A DNA stretch of 64,000 nt from Marinobacter sp. MDS2 (GTDB lineage: Bacteria > Pseudomonadota > Gammaproteobacteria > Pseudomonadales > Oleiphilaceae): the NCBI RefSeq assembly GCF_030718085.1, contig NZ_JAVAJF010000003.1, forward strand, positions 225,445-289,444, in the 5' to 3' direction. This document shows, piece after piece, positions 23,571 to 36,630 of this stretch. A program made the translations under genes and the position numbers. How positions within the stretch are numbered: the stretch's first letter is position 1; each line of letters begins with the position of its first letter. The notes under the pieces were generated by a model. The model worked only from the letters and a program-made list of their open reading frames with translations. It searched no databases and was not told the DNA's origin.

Positions 23571-23835
23571 GGCAGTTTGCTCGTTCCGGGAAATAGAGAT
23601 GGTCGGACTTATGCATCTTCGATGCCAAAGCTGTTTTATGGAGTAAAACCAGACAGATACCCGTATTGTTTGCCGTTTTGACAGGTGTAAGCTTCTTTTG
23701 TGTCAATGTTTTGGCAAGAGTTTGCCGGTCGATAACCGGCTGTCATCAAAATGTCCGACAAGGGTGTGGGGGCTTTGGACGCCTGTGATAAACTTCCGCG
23801 CTTGAGCGAAAACGTCACAGGTGAGCAGTTTTAGT

Positions 23836-24513
23836 ATGAGATTTGAGGCCCCAGAGAGTCTGTCTGAACAGATAGCCCAGCACATTGGTCAACGCATTGT
23901 CGTTCGCAGTCTTGAGCCCGGTGAGCGTATTCAAGAGCTTAAAGTGGCCGGCGAGTTGAATGTTAGTCGTGGCTCCGTACGGGAGGCTTTGCTCATACTT
24001 GAGCGTCGTCATCTGGTGGAGATATACCCTCGAAGGGGGGCGGTGGTTTCAGAAATGACCCTCGCCTCGGTAAATGCTCTCTACGATATTTATATTGATC
24101 TGCTGTGCATGCTGGGGCGAAAGGTGTTGGAACGTTGGTCCGGGCACGAAATCAGTGGATTGGCAGAGCAGGTTCGAACGCACGCCTCGCTATTGGATGG
24201 TTTGAACGGGGCCCGCAACGACTCGGAACAGGTTATCGATGCCGGCTTTGAGTTAGTGCGCAATGCCTGTCAGATGGTTGAAAACCCATTCCTGCAGGAA
24301 ACCCTCGAAAATTTTCGACCGGCCATAAGCCGAACCTATTACATGGTGCTTGAGAACCGGCCGAGTGAGGCGGCAAAAACCGGCCAGCTGTTTTTGAAGC
24401 TGGCGGATTCGGCGGCAACCAAAGATGCAGCCGAGCTTCAGCAGGTTATTCAAGAATACGGTGAGCACCAACGACAGCAGATTTTGACCATTCTCATGGA
24501 GGAGAACGCCTGA
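23836..24513 (+). CDS. GntR-family transcriptional regulator (FCD/FadR-type)
   Basis: A DNA-binding regulator of 225 residues. The N-terminal winged helix-turn-helix contains SLSEQIAQHIGQRIV and VSRGSVREALLILERR, the GntR signature. The C-terminal all-helical domain resembles the FCD ligand domain, but the usual metal-binding histidines are hard to place. An in-frame GTG at 23821 is possible, but the ATG at 23836 has aggtgag 10 bases upstream and is preferred. It lies one base before smc. A GntR gene ahead of smc is, as I recall, conserved in Pseudomonas and relatives; its targets are unknown. Confidence 0.85.
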   Translation: MRFEAPESLSEQIAQHIGQRIVVRSLEPGERIQELKVAGELNVSRGSVREALLILERRHLVEIYPRRGAVVSEMTLASVNALYDIYIDLLCMLGRKVLERWSGHEISGLAEQVRTHASLLDGLNGARNDSEQVIDAGFELVRNACQMVENPFLQETLENFRPAISRTYYMVLENRPSEAAKTGQLFLKLADSAATKDAAELQQVIQEYGEHQRQQILTILMEENA

Positions 24514-24514
24514 T

Positions 24515-27500
24515 ATGAGGCTTAAGTCCATTAAACTGGCCGGCTTCAAATCGTTTGTCGATCCCACAACGGTTCCATTCCCGACTAACCTCACTGCGGT
24601 GGTCGGTCCGAACGGCTGTGGCAAATCGAACATCATTGATGCCGTGCGCTGGGTAATGGGCGAAAGCTCCGCGAAATACCTGCGGGGCGAATCCATGTCA
24701 GACGTCATCTTCAATGGTTCCACCGCGCGAAAACCGGTAGGCCAGGCCTCGATTGAGCTGGTCTTTGATAATGACGCCGGCAAAGCCCCCGGCGAGTTTG
24801 TGAAATTCAATGAGATTTCGGTCAAACGCCGGGTTTCCCGAGAAGGGCAGTCTGAATACTTCCTCAACGGCTCCAAATGCCGCCGCCGTGATATTACAGA
24901 TCTGTTTCTTGGCACCGGCCTCGGGCCCCGTAGCTACGCGATTATCGAGCAAGGAATGATTTCCCGCTTGATTGAAGCGAAGCCCGAGGAGTTGCGGGTT
25001 TATATTGAAGAAGCTGCGGGTATCTCAAAATATAAAGAGCGCCGCCGAGAAACTGAAAATCGCATTAAGCGTACCCAGGAAAACCTCGAACGTTTGACGG
25101 ACCTGCGGGAAGAACTCGGCCGGCAGTTACAGCATTTGGAGCGTCAGGCCGCTGCGGCAGAAAAATACAAAGCCTATAAACACGAAGAGCGTCAGAAAAA
25201 GGCCGAGTTGACCGTTCTTCGTTGGAAGGCGCTCGATCAGGATCTGCAGACCTGGCGAGAAAAAATTCGTGATGCCGAACTTGAGCTGGAAAAGCTGCTC
25301 ACTGAACGGGTTAATCTTGAAACCTCTCTGGAATCGTTGCGAGAGGCCCATCACGAGCGCACCGAGCACTTTAACCGTGCCCAGGCCAAATACTATGAAG
25401 CCGGTGCCGATATTGCCCGCATCGAACAGAGTCTCGAGCATCATCGGGACCGAAGCCGCCAGGCAGCCATGGAGTTGGATCAGGCGGTTGCCAATCAGCG
25501 TGAAATACAGCGCGAACTCGAACAAGACGACATCAAGCTTGCGACCATTCTTGAAGAACTCAGCATGATCGAGCCCGAGCAGGAAGCCTTGGCAATGCGG
25601 TCGGAAGAGTCGAGCGAGAAGCTACAGCTGGCCGAGGACGCCATGGCGGACTGGCAGCACCGCTGGGACGAATTCAGCACACGCTCTTCTGATGCCCGCC
25701 GCCAAGCCGAGCTGGCTCAATCTCGAATACGTTCGCTGGAAGAAGCCATCGCGCAACTGCAAACCCGCCATCAACGGTTGAAAGACGAGCAAGCGTTGCT
25801 TGAGGGTCAGCTGGACCGGTCCGAACTTGAGGAATTGCTTGAGCAGCAGGAAACCTTGGAGCTTCAACGGGAAGAAGCGTCTGAGCAAATTGAGATGTTG
25901 CAGGACAATGTGTATCAGGCCCGCCAGCATCTGAAAGAAGCTGACGCAGAGGTGTTGAACCACCGCCAGCACGTACAAAGCCTTCGTGCGTCGCTGGAAT
26001 CCCAGCAAGCACTTTTGAGTGAACAAATGGGTGGTCAGGATGATGCTTTGCAACACTGGCTTACCGAGCACGGTTTCTCGGACGCTCCCCGCGTCGCGGC
26101 ACAGCTCAACATAGAAAATGGTTGGGAATTTGCTGTAGAGCAGGTGATTGGCCGCTTTACTCAAGGTTTGGCGTTACCGGGGCTCGAGGATCACGGTGAC
26201 GTTATTGCACGGGCGCCCAAAGGGGTTGCGGTGGTTGCTAAGAATGCGGCGGTCAGCGCAGGCAAATCGGGCCTTGCGGCCAAGGTCAGCGGGTTGGCCG
26301 CCATTGCAGCTTTGCTCAGCCATATCGATACTGCGAACTCCACGGAGGAGGCACTGGACCTCCGCGCAAGCCTGGATGTCAACCGCAGTGTTATCACACC
26401 CGAAGGCGTTTGGGTTGGCCGTGACTGGGTGTTGATGCCGGATTCGGATACCAGCCAGGTTGGCGTTATTGAACGGCAGAAAAAGGTTGATGAACTTCAG
26501 CAACAATTGGCCGCAGCTGAGGACAAGTTGGAATTGGCAACGGCAAAATTGGAGCAGCTGCAGGAACAGAGCGAGCGCGCTGAAACCGCTCGCGACGATG
26601 CCCAGGGGCGTTTGAGCGAGGTTCAACGCGAGTTGTCGAACCTTTCGTCACAGGTAAGCGGACTGAAGGCACGGGCAGAACAAATTGATGCCCGTATCGC
26701 CCGGATTCACGATGACATCGAAGACGTGACCGGCAATCTTGAAGAGCAGCAAATTCAACTTCAGGAAGCCAAAGAAGAATGGGATATGGCGTTGGCGTCG
26801 AGCGAAGACAGTGATGAAGAAAAGGAACGCTTGCTCGAACAGCGGGATACGCTCCGGGAAAACCTTGATCGATTGCGCCAGGATGCCCGCCACGACCGCG
26901 ATCACGCGCATCAATTACAGCTTCAGTTGCAAACCCTCCACAGCCAGCGGGATGCTTTGAAGCAAACCATTGACCGGATGCAGCTGCAGAACGAGCGCCT
27001 TGAAGAGCGCCTCGAGGTGCTGCGTGAAACACGCGAGGGTTCCGAAGAGCCCATCGAAGATCTCAAGCTGCAATTGGAAGGCTTGTTGGAGCGTCGCCTG
27101 GCCGAAGAAGAAAAGCTGAGTGCCGCCAGAGATGCCCTGGAAGATATTGACAAAGAAGTACGTGACCGGGAGCAGGGGCGTAGCCGCACCGATCATGTTG
27201 TTCAGGATGTTCGGGCGAATCTCGAAAAGCTTAAAATGGAATCGCAAGCCCTTGAGATTCGGTCCGGCAACCATATTGAGCAGCTCACCGATCTGGGTGT
27301 GAAATTGCAGGAAGTGCTCGGCCAGCTTCCCGAAGACGCCGAAGAAAAGGTCTGGGCGGAAGAACTCACCAAAATTGGTAACCGCATTCAGCGGTTGGGC
27401 GCGATCAACCTCGCCGCTATCGAGGAGTACCAGGTTCAGAGTGAGCGTAAGAACTATCTGGATGAGCAGAACGACGATCTGATGGAAGCGTTGGAAACGC

Positions 27501-28009
27501 TGGATAACGCCATTCGCAAGATTGACCGGGAAACCCGGCAACGGTTCAGAGAAACGTTTGATCAGGTCAACGGGGGCTTGCAAGCACTGTTCCCGAAGGT
27601 GTTTGGCGGTGGCAGTGCGTATCTGGAGCTCACCAGCGACGACCTTCTGGAAACCGGTGTCGCCATCATGGCCCGGCCGCCTGGCAAGAAAAACAGCACG
27701 ATCCACCTATTGTCGGGTGGCGAGAAGGCGCTGACGGCTATTGCTCTGGTGTTTTCAATCTTCCAGCTGAATCCGGCACCGTTTTGTATGTTGGACGAAG
27801 TGGATGCACCGTTGGACGATGCCAACGTAGGGCGTTACGCAAATCTGGTGAAAGAAATGTCCAAACAGGTACAATTTATCTACATTACCCATAACAAGAT
27901 TGCTATGGAAATGGCAGATCAGCTGATGGGGGTTACCATGCATGAACCCGGCTGCTCTCGATTGGTAACGGTGGATGTAGACGAGGCGGCAGCTTTAGCT
28001 GAAGCCTAG
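24515..28009 (+). CDS. smc: Chromosome segregation protein SMC
   Basis: The ATPase of bacterial condensin, acting with ScpA and ScpB encoded 3 kb upstream. It has 1164 residues, a usual length. The Walker A motif GPNGCGKSN is at about residue 31. Two long coiled coils (about 170-500 and 660-1000) flank a hinge (about 510-650). The C-terminal head carries the signature LLSGGEKALTAIAL and Walker B PFCMLDEVDAPLDD. The ATG is one base after the gntR stop, with ggagga upstream, so the two are co-translated. MukB is ruled out by the ABC signature and the ScpAB partners. Confidence 0.97.
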   Translation: MRLKSIKLAGFKSFVDPTTVPFPTNLTAVVGPNGCGKSNIIDAVRWVMGESSAKYLRGESMSDVIFNGSTARKPVGQASIELVFDNDAGKAPGEFVKFNEISVKRRVSREGQSEYFLNGSKCRRRDITDLFLGTGLGPRSYAIIEQGMISRLIEAKPEELRVYIEEAAGISKYKERRRETENRIKRTQENLERLTDLREELGRQLQHLERQAAAAEKYKAYKHEERQKKAELTVLRWKALDQDLQTWREKIRDAELELEKLLTERVNLETSLESLREAHHERTEHFNRAQAKYYEAGADIARIEQSLEHHRDRSRQAAMELDQAVANQREIQRELEQDDIKLATILEELSMIEPEQEALAMRSEESSEKLQLAEDAMADWQHRWDEFSTRSSDARRQAELAQSRIRSLEEAIAQLQTRHQRLKDEQALLEGQLDRSELEELLEQQETLELQREEASEQIEMLQDNVYQARQHLKEADAEVLNHRQHVQSLRASLESQQALLSEQMGGQDDALQHWLTEHGFSDAPRVAAQLNIENGWEFAVEQVIGRFTQGLALPGLEDHGDVIARAPKGVAVVAKNAAVSAGKSGLAAKVSGLAAIAALLSHIDTANSTEEALDLRASLDVNRSVITPEGVWVGRDWVLMPDSDTSQVGVIERQKKVDELQQQLAAAEDKLELATAKLEQLQEQSERAETARDDAQGRLSEVQRELSNLSSQVSGLKARAEQIDARIARIHDDIEDVTGNLEEQQIQLQEAKEEWDMALASSEDSDEEKERLLEQRDTLRENLDRLRQDARHDRDHAHQLQLQLQTLHSQRDALKQTIDRMQLQNERLEERLEVLRETREGSEEPIEDLKLQLEGLLERRLAEEEKLSAARDALEDIDKEVRDREQGRSRTDHVVQDVRANLEKLKMESQALEIRSGNHIEQLTDLGVKLQEVLGQLPEDAEEKVWAEELTKIGNRIQRLGAINLAAIEEYQVQSERKNYLDEQNDDLMEALETLDNAIRKIDRETRQRFRETFDQVNGGLQALFPKVFGGGSAYLELTSDDLLETGVAIMARPPGKKNSTIHLLSGGEKALTAIALVFSIFQLNPAPFCMLDEVDAPLDDANVGRYANLVKEMSKQVQFIYITHNKIAMEMADQLMGVTMHEPGCSRLVTVDVDEAAALAEA

Positions 28010-28052
28010 AGCTGGTGGAAAAGCCACCAACCATGACAATACGGCCATCTGG

Positions 28053-28088
28053 GCCCGGTGCGCGTTGTATTCGCTACGGGCTTTTTTT
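28053..28088 (+). terminator. Terminator after smc
   Basis: An imperfect stem (gcccg..gcg with cgc..cgggc, a 2-base internal mismatch) is followed directly by seven T residues, 43 bases after the smc stop. zipA starts 41 bases later, so some read-through or a zipA promoter in the short gap is expected. Confidence 0.7.
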
Positions 28089-28129
28089 AGAGTAACAACG
28101 TTGCAAACTGCAAACAGGACAGCAGAATT

Positions 28130-31167
<3,038 letters not shown>

Positions 31168-31321
31168 CTACATGCCTGCCGGGTGAATCTGAGAACTCGC
31201 GCAGGTCCTGCCTTGGGCAAATTGGCTACCATGACGTTGATCTGTAACGGTGTGTAAGTGCGTTGTATGAACGCGCGACTGACCACCGTCCTAACAATAA
31301 CGTCAAGAAACGGATTTTTGC

Positions 31322-33991
31322 ATGCGTGCCGATTTGTCTTCCCGTATCTGCCCGGCTGGCCGCTTGGCCGGCCTTGCGTTCATCGCTATGGTTTTTGCTG
31401 GCTGCAAAACCGAAAAAGATCCTGATCAGCCTACGTTACTGGGTGCCCCGGCACCGTCGGCCTATCTTGGCGTTGAGTATTATTACAATTGGGGCGCCTA
31501 CGGTGGTGAGGATATTCTCGATTACTCGCTGGTAAATGCGCCTGCTTGGCTTGCTCTGGAAGACACCTCAAACAAAGCCCGGCAAGGCATTATTATGCGG
31601 GGCGTTCCCGGCCTTTCCGGTGGCAACCGCGGTGAAGCGGATCTTGGCAAGAACACCAATATCGAAATCGTCACGACTGACGGCAAAATGTCGGGCTTCC
31701 AGCCGTTCGATATCGAAGTAAAGCCCAATGTGATGTCAATCGAAGTGGCTGAGTTCACTGAGGGTGAGGCGGCCGAAGTCGAACAAAACCGGAATGCGAA
31801 CAGCTGTGCGGCACCGGCTCTCGGAGCGATTGGAAAGCATTCTTTTGAGCTGAACACCTACGAAGATGACGGAACCTTCAAGCAAACCGATCAAATCACC
31901 ACGACAACCTACCGCACCTTCGCCAAGGTGACCCTGGAAAAGCCTTCTGTCACGCGCATCCACGTCGCGTTTCAGCTGGATAGCGATTTTGATCCGGAAA
32001 ATTGCGATGCAGGCGTGAGCGCGCCACATCAGAAGTGCGAATACAGCACATCCAATACCGGTCGGGCGATCGTAGGCCAGGACATAGTCGTTCTGGGCTC
32101 TGAGTCGGATAAAGCGGTCGATAAAGAGGGTAATCCTCTGTCCTACATCGTCTACCAAAAAAACAACGCCCAAGTTTACGATCGTGGTGTGCTGATCCTG
32201 GAACCCGGAATCACGGAATGCTACATCCCGATGGAAGTGGTTGATGATGACATTCCGGAACCCAGCGAGCTGGCGTTTATTCGTTTAACGGAAGTGCGTG
32301 AGGGCATTGCTTCGCTTGGAGTTAAGAACACCGGCACCCGAGCGGGTATTACCATTCTTGATAATGAGCCTTTGGTTACCGTTCAAACGCTCAAGGGCGG
32401 GGCAAAAGATACCATCAATGCGGACGGAAACGGGAGCGCCACAACCTACAAGGCCATTTTGACCGGACAGCGGGACGGGCCGGTAAAGGTACGGTTTTCG
32501 GAGCAAGGTAAAGGTTCCGGTGCCAAGAAAGATACCCACTATGAGATTCTAGATTCCAGCGGCTCTGCCGTATCAGAGATCGTGTTTCCCGTGGGCCAGA
32601 ACGACATTGAGTTTGGTATTCGCGGTAAAGCCTACAGCCTGGCTACAGACGACGGGTTCGACGATTTGTTTTTAAATCTGGCTGTCGATGATGCCTATCA
32701 AGCTGGCCGCCAGGGGTATGCAAGGGGGGCAAGCGATAGCCTGCTTAGGGTCAATCTGAATCGCTTGATTTCGCCACAATCCTTTACCGATTTTACTCCG
32801 ACAGACATAGAGCTGGGGCATGCCAGTCGGTTGTTCGTAGCGGGGTACACCAGTACGGATACGGAAGTTCGTATCTACGACCAGAACGGTACTTTATTGG
32901 AGACAGTGACGGTCGCTTCTGGTGTGACCAATACCGACGTATATATCAGCGTAGCTGAACGAGTTGACAGCACGGCAACCCCGCGGGTGACCTATCAGGA
33001 ATTGGCAGTAGGTTACTCTGCGCCCGGAAGCATAGGCGGTCAGGACGTATTCGCAGGTTTGTTCCGATTTGATGGTTCGGCCTATCTTCCTGTCTGGAGT
33101 GCTGGCTTTGAAGTGGGCTCAGGCGCTGATGATTTTGTACGGTGGCTGGGTTTAAGTGCGGACCGGGGCAAGCCCGTTGTGGCATTGGCCGGGGATACCG
33201 GAGGAAGTTGGGGAGCCCAGATCAACGCAGGTCGCACGGATGTGTTTTTGGTGGAAATCGCCGATAACGGCGGTGTGCCCGAGGAGAAAGCGTCCCGGTT
33301 GCTCGGGTCGAGTGCCGATGACCGTTTGGCGGCGGGGGATTTGAACGCAGCTTCTGTGGTTTTGTTTGGCCAGGCGCCGGTTACGCTGGACGGCACCAGC
33401 GCGATCGGGCCCTTCTTTGCCACCGGGCAGGCTACCGCTGAACTTAATACAGTGCAGAGCGGGGAAGATGCCTCAGAGACGTTGCGCCATGGCGTTTATG
33501 GTTCGGGGCTAGCATGGTTAGTGGGTGACTCAAGTGGTTTAGCTTACGGCGTCAAAGAAGTCGAAGATGGCGATAACGAATTGATACGGAGCCGCACCCT
33601 GAACAGTCAGGCAGGGTTTGTGTGGGGCATAGCAGCAAACGGTGTTCCTAAGTATGCGTACCAGGTTAATGATTTTGCTGATGCATCGAACGAAACGCTC
33701 ACCCAAAGCCTGCTATTCGATGACGACATCGTGCTGGCTGGCAATACCGATGGGCAGCTGGATGACAATAGCCCAATGCTCACCAGTAATGACGGTATTC
33801 TGGCCCGAAGAAGCGCACAGGATGACCTGGATTATCGCAACTGGAACACGCAAATCCCCAGAGCTTTATCCTTCCTGGATCTCGTGAATTATCGCGATGA
33901 CGAAGTGATGGCGTTGGTGGACGTGGCCGGGGAACGGCAATTGATCGTGTTCAGTCCCGAAGGAAAATTGCTGACGCCGATAGCGCCTTAG
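31322..33991 (+). CDS. Large lipoprotein with Calx-beta-like and beta-propeller-like regions
   Basis: A predicted lipoprotein of 889 residues with no function I can name. The signal peptide ends in the lipobox FAGC with C28 as the lipidated residue and no Asp at +2, so the outer membrane is the likely site. Residues about 150-345 resemble a Calx-beta domain: VVDDDIPEPSELAFIRL followed by AGITILDNEP is the typical acidic strand pattern. Residues about 490-880 contain repeats such as DVFLVEIADNG and DRLAAGDLNAASVVLFGQ that recall SBBP-type propeller repeats. It is monocistronic, faces a convergent CBS gene, and has a weak ribosome site. Calx-beta domains often bind calcium, so an adhesin or surface-scaffold role is only a guess. 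Confidence 0.8.
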   Translation: MRADLSSRICPAGRLAGLAFIAMVFAGCKTEKDPDQPTLLGAPAPSAYLGVEYYYNWGAYGGEDILDYSLVNAPAWLALEDTSNKARQGIIMRGVPGLSGGNRGEADLGKNTNIEIVTTDGKMSGFQPFDIEVKPNVMSIEVAEFTEGEAAEVEQNRNANSCAAPALGAIGKHSFELNTYEDDGTFKQTDQITTTTYRTFAKVTLEKPSVTRIHVAFQLDSDFDPENCDAGVSAPHQKCEYSTSNTGRAIVGQDIVVLGSESDKAVDKEGNPLSYIVYQKNNAQVYDRGVLILEPGITECYIPMEVVDDDIPEPSELAFIRLTEVREGIASLGVKNTGTRAGITILDNEPLVTVQTLKGGAKDTINADGNGSATTYKAILTGQRDGPVKVRFSEQGKGSGAKKDTHYEILDSSGSAVSEIVFPVGQNDIEFGIRGKAYSLATDDGFDDLFLNLAVDDAYQAGRQGYARGASDSLLRVNLNRLISPQSFTDFTPTDIELGHASRLFVAGYTSTDTEVRIYDQNGTLLETVTVASGVTNTDVYISVAERVDSTATPRVTYQELAVGYSAPGSIGGQDVFAGLFRFDGSAYLPVWSAGFEVGSGADDFVRWLGLSADRGKPVVALAGDTGGSWGAQINAGRTDVFLVEIADNGGVPEEKASRLLGSSADDRLAAGDLNAASVVLFGQAPVTLDGTSAIGPFFATGQATAELNTVQSGEDASETLRHGVYGSGLAWLVGDSSGLAYGVKEVEDGDNELIRSRTLNSQAGFVWGIAANGVPKYAYQVNDFADASNETLTQSLLFDDDIVLAGNTDGQLDDNSPMLTSNDGILARRSAQDDLDYRNWNTQIPRALSFLDLVNYRDDEVMALVDVAGERQLIVFSPEGKLLTPIAP

Positions 33992-34004
33992 TAACCAAGA
34001 AGGA

Positions 34005-34640
34005 TTATACCGCCCCCTCTTGCCTGCTTGCGTTGGCATAAAGTTTTAAATAGTCGGTGCTGGTGACAATGCCGGCCGGCTGGCCGCTGGTGGCATCGAC
34101 AATCAACGCTGCGTTCAAGCGGTGGGCAAGCATCAGCCGGGCTAGTTGGTGAGCGTCGGTTTCGGGGAATGCCGTTAGAAAAGCCGGTAACTCGATGTTT
34201 AACAGGCTTTGAGTCTGGGCTTCCTCAGGGTTTTCGTATATCCAGGTCAGCAGCCATCTGAAATCGATTAATCCCGCGACGTTGTCGTCGGATATCACTA
34301 CCAGATGATGTACGGCGTTGTCTTCCATGACCGCAAGTGCCTGGCCCATAGTGGCTGTTGCGGAAACCGTATACTGGGCAGGTGACGCAATCTCCGAAAC
34401 GGGCAGGTAAACGCGCTCTTCCTTCCGCTCTCCGGCCGCCACTGCGCCATATTGTTGTAGAGCCCTGTGCCGGCCACTGTTCGCCGCTCGTTGAAACTCC
34501 GCATCCGTAGCCTCATTATGGGTATTCGAAAGTGCACTTGATGCTTCAAGTTCGGTGACGTCACCCACTGTGCGGTTCCGGAAAATCTCCGGGAGACGAG
34601 TGCCGATGGGACGGCCGGGTTCACTAACATGAATCGACAT
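34005..34640 (-). CDS. CBS-domain protein
   Basis: A soluble protein of 211 residues with a CBS pair. The first CBS motif covers about residues 85-130 (ALAVMEDNAVHHLVVISDDN) and the second about 150-205 (LMLAHRLNAALIVDAT, then GIVTSTDYLKLY). CBS pairs usually bind adenine nucleotides and regulate a partner domain, but here no catalytic or channel domain is attached; the first 80 residues are polar and unrecognised. The ATG at 34640 (MSIHVSEPGRP) has aaaaggtg upstream and is preferred over an upstream start. The partner is unknown. Confidence 0.8.
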   Translation of the reverse strand: MSIHVSEPGRPIGTRLPEIFRNRTVGDVTELEASSALSNTHNEATDAEFQRAANSGRHRALQQYGAVAAGERKEERVYLPVSEIASPAQYTVSATATMGQALAVMEDNAVHHLVVISDDNVAGLIDFRWLLTWIYENPEEAQTQSLLNIELPAFLTAFPETDAHQLARLMLAHRLNAALIVDATSGQPAGIVTSTDYLKLYANASRQEGAV

Positions 34641-34734
34641 AACTACACCTTTTAGTGGCCGCTCGACCAAATCCTTTTGAACTTGATTAGCTATTTATCG
34701 GCCGCAAGGCCGTAAACTTCAGTCATTGTTCTTA

Positions 34735-36630
34735 CTACCCAATTTCCCGCTTCGCGTACAGGCGGCGTGTGTCTACGCGGCGGGTAAGATGGTTGGGCAA
34801 ACAGGGTGGTTGTGCGCAGAGTAGGTCGCCCAGGTATTCCGCAAGCAGCGGCCCCCAAACCAACCCTTTACTACCGAGCCCGGTAAAAAGGTATGCGCCC
34901 TCTACTTTGTCGCCGGATTCAGTGCGCAGTTCCCCGGCGACAGGTTGATAATCATGGGTGGTGCATCGAAAAGCGACACGGCCGTTTAAGTCCTCGGCTG
35001 AAGGTAGTCCGGTGGCAGGCAGGTTCGGCAGCATGCGCAGGAGTTCATCCATGTTCTCCTGGTGGCCTTCGGCTGTTGCCTCGGGGTTGTCATTTCTGAG
35101 GTCGAAGGTTGCGCCGGTGGTCGCTTGACCATTGGCTACAGGGTTCAGATATTTTGAGCCACAAATGACGGTTGCGGGTGGGTTAACGGTACTTTCGGGT
35201 AAATGCGTGACTTGCCCGCGTATAGGCTTCAGTCTTAGCGTCCCCGTTACCGGGGCAATCTCGGCCGTTTGGTGGCCGCAGGCGATGACCAATTTTGAAA
35301 CGTGTTGGTGTGTGCCATCCGTATTTTGAATGGACCAGCCACTTTCAAGGCGCTCAATATGTTGAACCTCAAAATCAAAAAGAGGGGTAATCAAGGAATG
35401 CGTGGCCAGCCGAGCGCAGGCTTTTGCCGGCTCAAGCCAGCCTGACCGCGGGAACCAAAGCCCTTCAACAGGGATATCGATGCCGGCAAGTTCCGACGCT
35501 TGTCTGGCCGTTACAGGCGTCAAGAAGTCTTCAGGGTATTGATTTCGATCGCAAAACTTGCGTTGGCGCTCACTCTCTTTTTCCGTGGTAGCCAGTTGCA
35601 ACAAACCGGTAGGGTGCCAGAAATCATCTTTCCACGGGCGATAGTAACGCTGACTGAAACTCAGTGCGGTCGCCGCCAACTCGGCTTGCGCGTTGTATTC
35701 GATGCCCAGCTTTGCATAGAGGGCGCCCTGAGCGTTTCCGGACGCCGCGGAGCCGGCGTTGGCGGCTTTGTCGATCAGTAAAACCGGGACGCCGCGCTCA
35801 GCCAGATTTCGGGCTAACAGCGTTCCCGCAATTCCGGCGCCGATAATGGCCACAGGGTCAGTGGGGGCAATTGTAGGTGCCGGTATGTCGGCATCCGTCG
35901 TCAGGGCGCCAGCAAGCATTTCCCGTTTTCGGCCGAAGCCGGGCAGTTTTCGAACCTCAAACCCCGCTGCTTCAAGAGATCGCCGAACCCGACCCACTGC
36001 GGTAAACGTTGCGAAGGTGGTACCCGGCAGGCTATGAGCCCGAACGGATTCAATCACCTCATCGGACCACATCTGCGGATTGTGCTGAGGATCAAAACCA
36101 TCGAGAAACCATGCGTCTGCGAAGAACGGGAGTTGCTTCAGTCCGTGCAGAATTTCACCGAAAAACAGAGTTAGCCTGACCCGTCCGCCCTCGAACACCA
36201 GCCGGTGAACCCCGTTCATCAGAGGTGGGTATTGGCTCGTTAACTGATCTGATAGCGGGGCGAGTTCGGGCCAGCGTGATAGCGCGGCTTTCAGCTCTTC
36301 GCGGGTGAGTGGATAGCGCTCAAATGAAATAAAATGCAGAACAGTGTGTTTCTGGTTTGCGGTTTGCTGTTTCCAGTCAGCCCACGCTGTTAAAAAACTC
36401 AGCCCCGAACCAAAACCGGTTTCTCCGATGACGAAATGACCAGGACTTGGCAGTTTCTCAAAACGCTCGCACAGCCTATTATGGCTAATAAACACATGCC
36501 GTGTTTCAGCCAGGCCATCGTGGCGGTTGAAGTAAACATCGCCGAAGCGAGCCGACTCGGGAACGCCGTCTTGCCAAATCAATTCCGCCGGCTCTGTGGC
36601 CGGCGGTTTTAGAGTTTCTGTAACAGCCAT
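34735..36630 (-). CDS. mnmC: Bifunctional tRNA wobble-uridine modification protein MnmC
   Basis: MnmC completes 5-methylaminomethyl-2-thiouridine at the wobble position. The C-terminal FAD domain removes the carboxymethyl group and the N-terminal methyltransferase then adds a methyl group. It has 631 residues. The N-terminal domain shows FGSGLSFLTAW and AWFLDGFDPQHNPQMW; the oxidoreductase starts near residue 262 with AIIGAGIAGTLLARNLAERG and ends with the conserved GLGSKGLVW motif. The ATG at 36630 shares its A with the stop of the upstream cyclophilin gene, so the pair is translationally coupled. Confidence 0.95.
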   Translation of the reverse strand: MAVTETLKPPATEPAELIWQDGVPESARFGDVYFNRHDGLAETRHVFISHNRLCERFEKLPSPGHFVIGETGFGSGLSFLTAWADWKQQTANQKHTVLHFISFERYPLTREELKAALSRWPELAPLSDQLTSQYPPLMNGVHRLVFEGGRVRLTLFFGEILHGLKQLPFFADAWFLDGFDPQHNPQMWSDEVIESVRAHSLPGTTFATFTAVGRVRRSLEAAGFEVRKLPGFGRKREMLAGALTTDADIPAPTIAPTDPVAIIGAGIAGTLLARNLAERGVPVLLIDKAANAGSAASGNAQGALYAKLGIEYNAQAELAATALSFSQRYYRPWKDDFWHPTGLLQLATTEKESERQRKFCDRNQYPEDFLTPVTARQASELAGIDIPVEGLWFPRSGWLEPAKACARLATHSLITPLFDFEVQHIERLESGWSIQNTDGTHQHVSKLVIACGHQTAEIAPVTGTLRLKPIRGQVTHLPESTVNPPATVICGSKYLNPVANGQATTGATFDLRNDNPEATAEGHQENMDELLRMLPNLPATGLPSAEDLNGRVAFRCTTHDYQPVAGELRTESGDKVEGAYLFTGLGSKGLVWGPLLAEYLGDLLCAQPPCLPNHLTRRVDTRRLYAKREIG

